Positions 37,801 through 45,064 of a DNA stretch of 64,000 bases are shown here, piece by piece. The DNA is from Hydrocarboniclastica marina. Lineage in GTDB: Bacteria; Pseudomonadota; Gammaproteobacteria; Pseudomonadales; Oleiphilaceae. The position numbers and the translations under genes are program-made. The notes beneath the pieces are model-generated. The model was not told the DNA's origin. It saw only the letters and a program-made list of their open reading frames with translations, and made no database searches. The stretch's first letter is position 1. Every line of letters starts with the position of its first letter. Location: the NCBI RefSeq assembly GCF_004851605.1, contig NZ_CP031093.1:3472692-3536691 (forward strand), written 5' to 3'.

Positions 37801-38954
37801 AAGACTACGATGTGGTCATAGTGGGCGGTGGACCCGCCGGTTCTACCCTGGCCTGGGCACTCAGACGACACGCACCGGACAAGCGCATCCTGGTGCTGGA
37901 CAAGCAGACCTTTCCCCGGGATAAGACCTGCGCGGGTTGGGTGACACCTGCGGTTGCGGACGCTCTCCAGCTGGATCTGGCCGATTACCGCTCGGGTCGC
38001 GAACTTCAGCCAATTCATGGTTTCAGCATCGGCATGATGGGACAAACGTCGGTGGAAAACGACCATGGGGTCGAACCGATAAGCTATGGCATCAGGCGCT
38101 GCGAATTCGATCATTACCTGCTGCAGCGATGCGGTGCTGAGCTCGCGTTGGGGCAAAAGATCAAAAGCCTGAACCGGGACGGCGATCGCTGGGTTATCAA
38201 TGACGAGATCAGCAGTCCTCTGCTGATTGGCGCAGGTGGCCACTTCTGTCCGGTAGCCAGCCACATTGGTGCGGGCCCCGGAAGCCATGAGATCGCAGTG
38301 AGCGCGAAAGAAATCGAGTTTAAGATGACGCCGGAGCAGAGTGCCGCCTGCAGAGTGCAGGGCGACATCCCGGAGCTCTGGTTCTGCGACGACCTAAAGG
38401 GCTATGCCTGGGTATTCCGAAAAGGCAGTTACCTCAACATCGGCCTGGGCCGGGAGGACAATCACAAGCTGGGGGAGCATCTGAACGGGTTTGTCAGCCG
38501 GATGCAGGATCAAGGGCGCATCCCAAACGACTTGCCTGGCCGCTTCAAAGGCCACGCCTATCTGCTTTACAACCACGCGCAGAGACCACTTACTGACGAC
38601 GGCGTTATGCTGATCGGTGATGCCGCCGGTTTGGCCTACACCCAGAGCGGCGAGGGTATTCGACCAGCAGTAGAGTCTGCGCTACTGGCGGCTCAGGTGA
38701 CAGGGAACCTCACCACATACTCCCGAGACAAGCTCCAGTCTTATGTGGACGCCATCGAAGCGCGCTTCGGAGACCGGCCCGAGAGCCTGGACCCAACGGG
38801 CTTCAGACTGCCAGCATGGGCAAAGCTCAAACTGGCATCAAGGTTGATGCAGACACACTGGTTTACGCGGCACGTGGTGACGAACCGCTGGTTTCTGCAT
38901 CAGGAAGTCGAGCCGCTGACCGCGGACGACCCGACCGTAGCGATAGCGGGCTAG
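37797..38954 (+). CDS. Geranylgeranyl-reductase-type FAD oxidoreductase
   Basis: The 385-residue protein starts with VVIVGGGPAGSTLAWAL (Rossmann FAD), has FPRDKTCAGWVTP and the second motif VMLIGDAAGLAYTQSGEGIRPAVESA, placing it in the geranylgeranyl reductase/FAD_binding_3 group, which reduces or hydroxylates lipid substrates. It overlaps the CFA-synthase-like gene by four bases (ATGA), so it likely acts on the same acyl chains, perhaps reducing or further oxidising the methylenated fatty acid. That is inference. The AGAGGAAAA site lies inside the end of cfa. Confidence 0.82.
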   Translation: MKDYDVVIVGGGPAGSTLAWALRRHAPDKRILVLDKQTFPRDKTCAGWVTPAVADALQLDLADYRSGRELQPIHGFSIGMMGQTSVENDHGVEPISYGIRRCEFDHYLLQRCGAELALGQKIKSLNRDGDRWVINDEISSPLLIGAGGHFCPVASHIGAGPGSHEIAVSAKEIEFKMTPEQSAACRVQGDIPELWFCDDLKGYAWVFRKGSYLNIGLGREDNHKLGEHLNGFVSRMQDQGRIPNDLPGRFKGHAYLLYNHAQRPLTDDGVMLIGDAAGLAYTQSGEGIRPAVESALLAAQVTGNLTTYSRDKLQSYVDAIEARFGDRPESLDPTGFRLPAWAKLKLASRLMQTHWFTRHVVTNRWFLHQEVEPLTADDPTVAIAG

Positions 38955-38976
38955 AGCGGATACGGTCAGACGAACC

Positions 38977-39004
38977 AAAAAAATGGCGACCCGGAGGTCG
39001 CCAT
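38977..39004 (-). terminator. Intrinsic terminator of dps
   Basis: On the minus strand, stem ATGGCGACC/GGTCGCCAT with a four-base loop is followed by T7. On the plus strand it may also end the cfa/FAD unit, though with a poorer T-tract. Confidence 0.88.
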
Positions 39005-39029
39005 CGTGCAAATGTTCGGTTGCTGAGTA

Positions 39030-39503
39030 TTACTCGCCCAGGAAGCTCCGATACATCCAGACCTGCTTCTCCTGCTGGGAGATATAGTCGCTCATCAAAG
39101 CGTTGGTCCCTTCATCGTCGGCCTCGCCTGCCGCGTTGAGGACTTCCCGCTGCTTTCTCAGCACCACCCCATAACTCTCCAGGATGAAGCGCACCGCATC
39201 AATACCATCGCTGACGTCCTTCCGCTCCTCAATGGAAGAGTTCTGGATATAGGCGGAATAGGAATGTACGGGCCGCTCGCCCAGTGTGAGAATCCGTTCG
39301 GCGATCTCATCGATTTTCTGCAAGAGGTCGTCGTAGAGTTCCTCGAACTTGGCGTGCAACTCGAAAAACTTCTCGCCTTTGATATTCCAGTGATAGCCCC
39401 GGACATTCATGTAGAAGATCTGATAATTGGCCAGCAGATCATTCAGTGACAGCGCCAGGCTCTGCGCACTGCTTTCCTCAATGCCGATCATATTCTTAGC
39501 CAT
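39030..39503 (-). CDS. dps: Dps/ferritin-like DNA-binding stress protein
   Basis: The 157-residue protein has the Dps four-helix core with the interface ferroxidase motif: NVRGYHWNIKGEKFFELHAKFEELYDD (His, Asp/Glu ligands, quoted in part) near residues 33-58. Dps oxidises Fe(II) with peroxide, stores iron and protects DNA. AAGGAG precedes the ATG. An ATAG-N7-CTAT inverted repeat lies about 100 bases upstream. Confidence 0.95.
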   Translation of the reverse strand: MAKNMIGIEESSAQSLALSLNDLLANYQIFYMNVRGYHWNIKGEKFFELHAKFEELYDDLLQKIDEIAERILTLGERPVHSYSAYIQNSSIEERKDVSDGIDAVRFILESYGVVLRKQREVLNAAGEADDEGTNALMSDYISQQEKQVWMYRSFLGE

Positions 39504-39600
39504 AGATTCCGGCTCCTTTTCCCCAGAAATTGATGAGTTAACCCAACAGTCAGAATAACTGCGCTGTACTCCGATTCCTATTGGCGTTAAACGATCATAT

Positions 39601-39619
39601 CAATAGCGAACACCTATTG
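39601..39619. promoter_or_regulatory. Inverted repeat upstream of dps, OxyR-half-site-like
   Basis: CAATAG-CGAACAC-CTATTG is a perfect 6-bp inverted repeat containing ATAG-N7-CTAT, the spacing of one OxyR dimer half-site. The expected second half-site seven bases away is not present, so OxyR binding is only a possibility. Confidence 0.35.
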
Positions 39620-39773
39620 CTTCACCGGAATCAATAATTATCCCAAGCTATCAGGCCATTCATAAAAGACTAATTGATAAGCACTCTCATTTGATAAATC
39701 ATTGCAACTGAAGAGCAGCTGCTGGACCAAGGGCGCTCAAGCTGAAATCAGGTGCAAGTCTGCGGAGATTGTC

Positions 39774-40043
39774 ATGAGCCGTTTACAACAGTTGACCCAC
39801 AATGAAGCAGGCGGACAGCGAGGAACCATCAAAACGCTGACCTTTGCGATCATGCACTTTACGGTAGCGTTCGCCGTAACCTATGCGCTCACAGGGGATT
39901 TTATCATCGGTGGGCTGGTCGCTACCGTTGAGCCTGCGGTCAACACCGTAGCGTACTACTTTCACGAAAAAATCTGGCTGCGGCTAGCACCGAGCAAGGC
40001 TACCACGAGCAAAGCCGAACCGGCCGAGAGCATCGTGTGCTAG
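39774..40043 (+). CDS. DUF2061 small membrane protein
   Basis: The 89-residue protein has the DUF2061 pattern 'IKTLTFAIMHFTVAFAVTYALTG' then 'VEPAVNTVAYYFHEKIW', with two TM helices. The function is unknown. Start 39774 has CGGAG upstream; the TTG at 39702 is in a region without similarity. It is divergent from dps, with whose promoter it shares the intergenic region. Confidence 0.8.
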   Translation: MSRLQQLTHNEAGGQRGTIKTLTFAIMHFTVAFAVTYALTGDFIIGGLVATVEPAVNTVAYYFHEKIWLRLAPSKATTSKAEPAESIVC

Positions 40044-40150
40044 CCTGCCGAAGGATAAGCTTGCGAAGGTGCCAGCTTCCGGAGCCCGGGCACGCGCGTT
40101 GTGGAAGGCCGGCGACTCCTATCACGCGGGCGACTCCAATAATGTAGGCC

Positions 40151-41593
40151 TCACGCGCCGGGTCCGCATTCCATGCAGCTGTCAGTAATTTCCGGGCCCT
40201 CGTCCAGATTGTGGTTGAGGTCGCGCAGCGCTGTCCTTACGCCCTCTTCTATAACCGGATGGTAAAACGGCATTTCGAGCATGCGCGTGACAGTCATGCG
40301 GCTTTGTACGGCCCACGCGAGGAGGTGGCCGACATGCTCTGCGGCTGGCCCAAACATTTCGGCGCCCAGAAACAGATCCGTTCCATACTCGCCGTAAACC
40401 CGGAGCTCGCCCTTGTTCTTGCCCAGCACCCGGCTACGTCCCTGATTCTCGAACGAGACACTGCCCACACCATAGCCCTGGGGGCAGCGCGCTTTAATCT
40501 GGTCAAGTCCGAGCCCTACAGTCGCAATCTGCGGGCTGGTGAATACAATCGCCAGCGGTGCCCTGCGCCGCTCCGGCTGCACGTCGGGATAGCGGCCGGC
40601 ATTGATGCCGGCGATGTGCCCCTCATCCGAGGCCTCATGCAGCAACGGGATTTCTGCGCTAGCATCCCCCGCCAGAAAAATATGACTATTGCCGCACTGC
40701 ATCGTCTGCGAGTCATGGTCGGGCATACCGCGTTTGTCGAGCGTCAGGCCGCTTTTCTCCAGGTCAATGTCATCAATGTTGGGGCGGCGGCCTGTAGCGG
40801 CCAGGATATAGTCGAATCTCTCAGTGAGCTCGCCACGGCTGCGGTGAACATACGTGACCTCAACGCCGGTGCCCGCGTGCACTACTGCGCTGACGGCAGC
40901 GTCTGGATCCAGGTAAAACTCCTCATTAAAAAGCTGCCCGGCCAGGACCCGGATCTCATCATCGGCAATGCCGGCCACAGCTCCGCTGCGACCGAAGACT
41001 TTTACGTCCACACCGAGCCGGCTCAGTGCCTGCCCAAGCTCCAGGCCGATGGCGCCCGCCCCGAAAACCGCTACTGAGCGAGGCAGTTGCGGTAACTCGA
41101 AGAGCGTCTCGTTGACCAGCAGGCGATCGGCAGCCGGGAGCAGCATCTCTGGAATATAGGAGCGCGACCCCGTCGCAATAACGATCCGTTGAGCGTGGAC
41201 AACGGAGTGGCCGTCCACTCGCAAGCTGTTGGGGCCAAGGAAGCGCGCCTGGCCTTTCAGACGCTGGTTGTCCGGGATATGTTTAACTGAGTTCACAACA
41301 AAACTGACGAAGCGGTCTCGCTCACGGCGTACACGGTCCAGCACTTCCCGTCCGTCAACAGTCACATCAGCGGCATGCACCCCAAACATCTTGGCGTGGC
41401 GAGCTTCATGAGCAGCGTCGGCGGCGGCAATGAGCAGTTTGCTGGGCATGCATCCGACCCGGGCGCAGGTCGTACCATACGGCCCGCTTTCGATCAGCAT
41501 CAGGCTATCCGTCGTCTTACTGGCCTGATGGTACGCGCCGAGCCCTGCGGTTCCCGCGCCTAGAATGGCCACATCAACGTTGAACTCCTGCAT
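40151..41593 (-). CDS. Dihydrolipoamide dehydrogenase-type pyridine nucleotide-disulfide oxidoreductase
   Basis: The 480-residue protein has an FAD motif AILGAGTAGLGAY, the redox-active disulfide CARVGCMPSKL, the NAD motif VAVFGAGAIGLELGQAL, and a C-terminal dimer domain with active-site HPVIEEG instead of the usual HPTxxE. It belongs to the lipoamide dehydrogenase group but is a solitary copy, not in a 2-oxoacid dehydrogenase operon, so its disulfide substrate is uncertain. ATG 41593 has AGGAG at six-base spacing. A second ATG lies two codons upstream and a longer frame reaches 41692. Confidence 0.85.
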   Translation of the reverse strand: MQEFNVDVAILGAGTAGLGAYHQASKTTDSLMLIESGPYGTTCARVGCMPSKLLIAAADAAHEARHAKMFGVHAADVTVDGREVLDRVRRERDRFVSFVVNSVKHIPDNQRLKGQARFLGPNSLRVDGHSVVHAQRIVIATGSRSYIPEMLLPAADRLLVNETLFELPQLPRSVAVFGAGAIGLELGQALSRLGVDVKVFGRSGAVAGIADDEIRVLAGQLFNEEFYLDPDAAVSAVVHAGTGVEVTYVHRSRGELTERFDYILAATGRRPNIDDIDLEKSGLTLDKRGMPDHDSQTMQCGNSHIFLAGDASAEIPLLHEASDEGHIAGINAGRYPDVQPERRRAPLAIVFTSPQIATVGLGLDQIKARCPQGYGVGSVSFENQGRSRVLGKNKGELRVYGEYGTDLFLGAEMFGPAAEHVGHLLAWAVQSRMTVTRMLEMPFYHPVIEEGVRTALRDLNHNLDEGPEITDSCMECGPGA

Positions 41594-41726
41594 GTGCATC
41601 TCCTGCCAGCTACCGAGGGCGTGCTCCGTGGGGACAGCCTCTGCCTCCCCCTGCGTCACTCTGGCCCCAAGTTGTACGCCAGCAGCGACCACGCTGTAAA
41701 TACCCGAGCCGGGCCTTACCTCTTTC

Positions 41727-41774
41727 AGTTCGCCGGCGCGTGAGCCAGGCAGTTCGCAGGCGCGTGGGCCAGGT
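41727..41774. repeat. 24-bp tandem duplication at the 3' end of the DAHP synthase gene
   Basis: AGTTCGCCGGCGCGTGAGCC-type unit 41727-41750 is repeated at 41751-41774 with three mismatches. The second copy ends on the last base of the DAHP synthase stop codon, so the event probably duplicated downstream sequence and may have set the present C-terminus. Confidence 0.75.
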
Positions 41775-42910
41775 CAGCTTGCAACGAGATCGGCGACCAT
41801 AGCCATGTCTTTTCCCCGGGACGGTATCGAACCCAGCCCGTTGTGAAGTAACTGCAGCAGTCGCACCGTCTCATCCCAGCCCAGACAGGGGTCGGTAATG
41901 GACACGCCGTAAGCCGCTTCATCGCTCATATCCTGTCGCCCTTCCGTTATGAAGCTCTCCAGCATGAGCCCGACGATCCCCGCGTTGCCGGCCTGGCGTT
42001 GCTCAAGTATTTCCCCGGCAATGACGCTTTGCATCTGATGTTGCTTGCGGGCATTGTCGTGGCTGCAGTCGATCATGACGCGCGTATTGACTCCTTTTTC
42101 GCGCAACCGATGCTGAGCCATGCGGACGCTTTCGGTGTCGTAGTTCGTGATACCCCGGCCACCCCGTAAGACCAGGTGGGTATCCGGGTTACCGGCCGTT
42201 GACAGCGCCGCAACCTGGCCGTTGTCATCAATGCCGATACTCTCGTGGGGCTGGGACGCCGCCTGCATGCCGTTTACAGCCGCATCGACCGAGCCGTCGG
42301 TGGCGTTCTTGATGCCCACCGGCATGGCCAGGTCGCTGACCAGTTCCCGGTGCGGCTGGGATTCGGCCGTACGGGCACCGATGGCAGTCCAACTGATCAA
42401 ATCTTCGAGATACCGCATAACCAACGGGTTCAGCGCTTCCGTGGCCAACGGAAGACCCAGCTCTGCCAGCCGCAGTAAGAGATGTCGCGACCGACGCAGG
42501 CCTTCGGCCAGATCGCCAGTGCCGGTATGGTCAGGGTCGTAAACCATGCCCTTCCAGCCAACGGTTGTACGGGGCTTTTCCACGTATGCTCGCATGACGA
42601 TGAGCATCGTATCAGCGTGAGCCCTCGCCACTTCGGCAAGCCGCCGGCCGTAGTCCAGAGCGGCGGCATCGTCGTGCAGGGAACAGGGCCCGACAACCAC
42701 TAGCAGGCGGCTGTCCTCGCCATTCAGAATGCGGCTCACTTCGCGGCGGTGGTGCGCTATACGATCAGTCAACTCATGGGAAAGGGGGTAGCGGCCCCTC
42801 AATTCAGCCGGTGTAGGCAACGTCTTTCTCGTCAAGCCGGTTTCAACACTGAGTGATGGAGCAGTCGTTGACTGGGCGGTACTGTTAATTTCGTTGGCAT
42901 GCATGTTCAT
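41774..42910 (-). CDS. 3-Deoxy-7-phosphoheptulonate (DAHP) synthase, class I
   Basis: The 378-residue enzyme has GPCSLHD, MRAYVEKPRTTVGWKG, GIKNATDGS, THLVLRGG, MIDCSHDN and MLESFITEGRQ, the class I AroF/G/H pattern. It condenses PEP and erythrose 4-phosphate, the first shikimate step. The feedback specificity (Phe, Tyr or Trp) cannot be read by eye. ATG 42910 has AGGAC seven bases upstream. Upstream on the same strand are a 42-codon ORF, a terminator and an aromatic leader peptide, suggesting attenuation. Confidence 0.96.
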   Translation of the reverse strand: MNMHANEINSTAQSTTAPSLSVETGLTRKTLPTPAELRGRYPLSHELTDRIAHHRREVSRILNGEDSRLLVVVGPCSLHDDAAALDYGRRLAEVARAHADTMLIVMRAYVEKPRTTVGWKGMVYDPDHTGTGDLAEGLRRSRHLLLRLAELGLPLATEALNPLVMRYLEDLISWTAIGARTAESQPHRELVSDLAMPVGIKNATDGSVDAAVNGMQAASQPHESIGIDDNGQVAALSTAGNPDTHLVLRGGRGITNYDTESVRMAQHRLREKGVNTRVMIDCSHDNARKQHQMQSVIAGEILEQRQAGNAGIVGLMLESFITEGRQDMSDEAAYGVSITDPCLGWDETVRLLQLLHNGLGSIPSRGKDMAMVADLVAS

Positions 42911-42932
42911 AAGAATGTCCTGTATCACAGTG

Positions 42933-43061
42933 TTAGGTTCGGGGCTTACTGGATGGCGACTGTGTAAAGTCGCCGTGCCTAAATCGCCACCGATAACTGC
43001 GCAGGATCATTTCCGCATTTGGTTTTTCTGGACGGGGGTGCGTTGCAAAGGCCCGGCTCAT
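42933..43061 (-). CDS. Small ORF (42 codons) between attenuator and DAHP synthase gene
   Basis: The ORF starts with ATG behind AAGGAG at six-base spacing and ends 22 bases before the DAHP synthase start. It encodes a basic peptide with an aromatic/Arg patch, RSYRWRFRHGDF. A 7-bp hairpin (GGCGACT/AGTCGCC, 42955-42974) lies in its 3' end. The strong SD makes translation likely. It may be a coupling or second leader ORF; I do not recognise it. Confidence 0.5.
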   Translation of the reverse strand: MSRAFATHPRPEKPNAEMILRSYRWRFRHGDFTQSPSSKPRT

Positions 43062-43120
43062 CCTTAACTCCTTCATGTTACTCGTGCCGCCTGTCGGTGC
43101 CGTCCGAAACGGGTGGCACC

Positions 43121-43165
43121 GAAACAAAAAACCCCCGACTGGCGGGCTGCCGGTCGAGGGTTTTT
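43121..43165 (-). terminator. Attenuator terminator upstream of DAHP synthase
   Basis: On the minus strand: AAAAACCC, CGACC-GGC stem with AGCCC loop, the matching arm, GGGGG and then TTTTTTGTTT. The stem is about 17 bp with one bulge. It lies after the aromatic leader peptide and 211 bases before the gene start, so it must be overcome to express the gene. The plus-strand reading is also a fair terminator, with T5. Confidence 0.85.
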
Positions 43166-43170
43166 CGGTT

Positions 43171-43197
43171 GGCGGCCCGGGTCTTGTCGGGTCCACC
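43171..43197 (-). promoter_or_regulatory. Upstream hairpin of the DAHP synthase attenuator
   Basis: On the minus strand GGTGG-A-CCCG pairs with CGGG-CCGCC (loop ACAAGACC). The 3' arm CGGGCCGCC can instead pair with GGCAGCCCG at 43143-43151, the apex of the terminator, with one mismatch. The two structures exclude each other, as in classical attenuators. Confidence 0.6.
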
Positions 43198-43217
43198 TTG
43201 CAGTCTTGGCTGCTAAA

Positions 43218-43307
43218 TCACAGGAGGCCCGAAGTTTGGCTAAAGTAGAAACCAAAACCGAACCAACGATACTGAACTGCGCCCGCGGACTGCTGCACAC
43301 CACCCAT
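43218..43307 (-). CDS. Aromatic leader peptide of DAHP synthase attenuator
   Basis: A 29-codon ORF with AAGGCG about five bases before ATG 43307. Residues 13-22 read YRWFGFGFYF: seven of ten are aromatic (four Phe, two Tyr, one Trp). It is followed by the hairpin at 43171-43197 and the intrinsic terminator at 43121-43165, in front of the DAHP synthase gene. An upstream in-frame Met at 43400 lacks an SD. Ribosome stalling on Phe/Tyr/Trp codons when charged tRNA is scarce would favour read-through. Confidence 0.8.
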   Translation of the reverse strand: MGGVQQSAGAVQYRWFGFGFYFSQTSGLL

Positions 43308-43406
43308 GCTCGCCTTGCTCAATGCGGTGCACCCAATAACAGAGGCAGCCGGCGCAGGCAGCGAGGAGAACAGTTGACAGCTTTGCGAGTTAATATCCAT
43401 GCTTCG

Positions 43407-43434
43407 ACTATAACCGAATCGCCAGCGAATGCAA
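43407..43434 (-). promoter_or_regulatory. Candidate sigma70 promoter for the aromatic leader
   Basis: On the minus strand TTGCAT and TATAGT are separated by 16 bases. The -10 matches five of six positions, the -35 three. It would start RNA about 90 bases before the leader peptide ATG. Confidence 0.45.
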
Positions 43435-43459
43435 AACCCTCACCTTCTGGATGTGAACC

Positions 43460-44191
43460 ATGAAGCTTATCTGCAGTCTCGCCTTTGCATTATTGGTTTT
43501 CACCACGACCGTCGCGCAGGCACAGCAGAAGGTTGAAGTTTTCGAACTCTCCAACCGACAGGCCTCTGAGCTGGTGTCCCAACTGAAAACGCTGTATCCC
43601 GACCAGGAAGTCATCTTCTCCGCCGATGGGCAGCGCCTGATGGTGAAGGGGCCGGCAACGGTTGTGGCCGAGGTGGGCGAGCTTGCCAGACGACTCGATG
43701 TAGCCCCGGCACAACTCCGGATCACGGTCCTGCGCCACCAGGCCAGCCAGGATAAAGTCAGCACCGGCGAGCGCCTGTCTACCCGTGCCCGACAAAGCCA
43801 GCAAAGTGTGATAGTGCAGAGCGGTGAAACCGCCCGTATAGAGGCCGGCGTTATCCGGCGTGTTACAAGCGCTGTCGCCGGTGGGGATTACGTTGGCCTG
43901 GTCGCTGAGGATACCCCCATGACGTCCGGCTTCATGGTGCAGCCCCGCGCCCTGGGTTCAAACCAGATCGAGCTGCGGATAATCTCGTTCAACGACGATC
44001 CCGCGCACCACAAGGCCTACGGGAGCAGCAGGGACACGGCGGCTGTAGTTACCCAGCGGCGGGTGTCACCGGGTGAATGGGTTAATCTGGGCAGTGCAGC
44101 TGAAGCTCACACGGCCGAGCATCAGGGCGTAACTTACTCGACCCGCGACAGCGGACAGACCTGGTCTATAAAGGTCGACCTGGTACCCTAA
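43460..44191 (+). CDS. Exported protein with secretin N-domain-like region
   Basis: A signal peptide (MKLICSLAFALLVFTTTVAQA, quoted to its cleavage region) precedes a secretin/NolW-like short domain (about 22-85: VEVFELSNRQASELVSQLK...VKGPATVVAEVGELARRLD), as found at the N-terminus of type II/III secretins. The remaining 150 residues are beta-rich and include S-G-E-T-A-R-I-E-A-G, as in secretin-associated domains, but there is no full secretin channel. It is a stand-alone periplasmic protein of unknown function. Confidence 0.65.
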   Translation: MKLICSLAFALLVFTTTVAQAQQKVEVFELSNRQASELVSQLKTLYPDQEVIFSADGQRLMVKGPATVVAEVGELARRLDVAPAQLRITVLRHQASQDKVSTGERLSTRARQSQQSVIVQSGETARIEAGVIRRVTSAVAGGDYVGLVAEDTPMTSGFMVQPRALGSNQIELRIISFNDDPAHHKAYGSSRDTAAVVTQRRVSPGEWVNLGSAAEAHTAEHQGVTYSTRDSGQTWSIKVDLVP

Positions 44192-44253
44192 AGTATTTTG
44201 GGGGAGAGCTAGTCCTCAAAGCCCTGCGGGGCCACTCGGCAACAGGAGCAGCG

Positions 44254-45048
44254 ATGAAAACGGACTTGCCAGAGCTGGGGCGATTTATGGAAAACATCGC
44301 CCGGGAAGCGGGGAACCTCGTTATACAGGAGCGACAAAAAGGGCTGGAGCATCAGTACAAGGCACAGTCAGAATTAGTTACTCAGGCCGATGTAGCGGCG
44401 GACCGGTACATCACCGATAGCATTCACGCCCGCTTCCCCGGCCATCGGATTCTTTCCGAAGAGAATGAGCCCGACGAGCGCGAAGCGGAAGATCTGGACT
44501 CTCCCCTCTGGATCGTCGACCCGATCGATGGAACGGTAAACTATGCTTACGGTCATCCCCAGGTGGCAGTGTCTATTGCCTATGCCGAGGGTGGCAACGT
44601 TGTGGCAGGCGTTGTTTATGCGCCTTTCGTCGACGAGATGTTTGTCGGACTCAAGGGCCGTGGTGCTTGCCTGAACGGTAAAACCATCCGCGTTAGCGGT
44701 GCCAGCGATTTACGCCTCGCACTCGTCGCCACAGGGTTCCCCTACTCGAAAGACGCGCTCGCACCTATCGTCGACCGTCTCGGACGGGTGCTGCATGAAT
44801 GCAGGGACATCCGCAGGATAGGCTCGGCAGCACTCGATATCTGTTGGGTTGCATGCGGTCGCCTGGACGCCTATTACGAGAGCGTAAGCCCTTGGGACTT
44901 CGCCGCCGCACGAGTCATTGCACTGGAGGCAGGCGCGCGCTGCGGCCATTTCAGTGACGTGCCCCGCGAAAAAAATCCCGACCTGTGGGGCCGGGATATT
45001 ATCGTTGCCACTCCGGCCGTCTACGAAACGCTGGCCAGGCTACTATAA
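44254..45048 (+). CDS. Inositol monophosphatase family protein
   Basis: The 264-residue protein has the metal-binding motifs of the family: SEEN, WIVDPIDGTVNYAYG and the C-terminal SPWDFAAARVIALEAG. These enzymes dephosphorylate inositol or related sugar phosphates with Mg2+; some (SuhB) have regulatory roles. The substrate is not evident. It follows the secretin-domain gene by 62 bases on the same strand and may be cotranscribed. Confidence 0.9.
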   Translation: MKTDLPELGRFMENIAREAGNLVIQERQKGLEHQYKAQSELVTQADVAADRYITDSIHARFPGHRILSEENEPDEREAEDLDSPLWIVDPIDGTVNYAYGHPQVAVSIAYAEGGNVVAGVVYAPFVDEMFVGLKGRGACLNGKTIRVSGASDLRLALVATGFPYSKDALAPIVDRLGRVLHECRDIRRIGSAALDICWVACGRLDAYYESVSPWDFAAARVIALEAGARCGHFSDVPREKNPDLWGRDIIVATPAVYETLARLL

Positions 45049-45064
45049 ATTCAAACGCCAGCGC

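Noticed and set aside
41725-41922. ORF with repeated HAPAN peptide (minus strand, other frame of DAHP synthase)
   Set aside because: It is a shadow of the 24-bp duplication and the real DAHP synthase frame.
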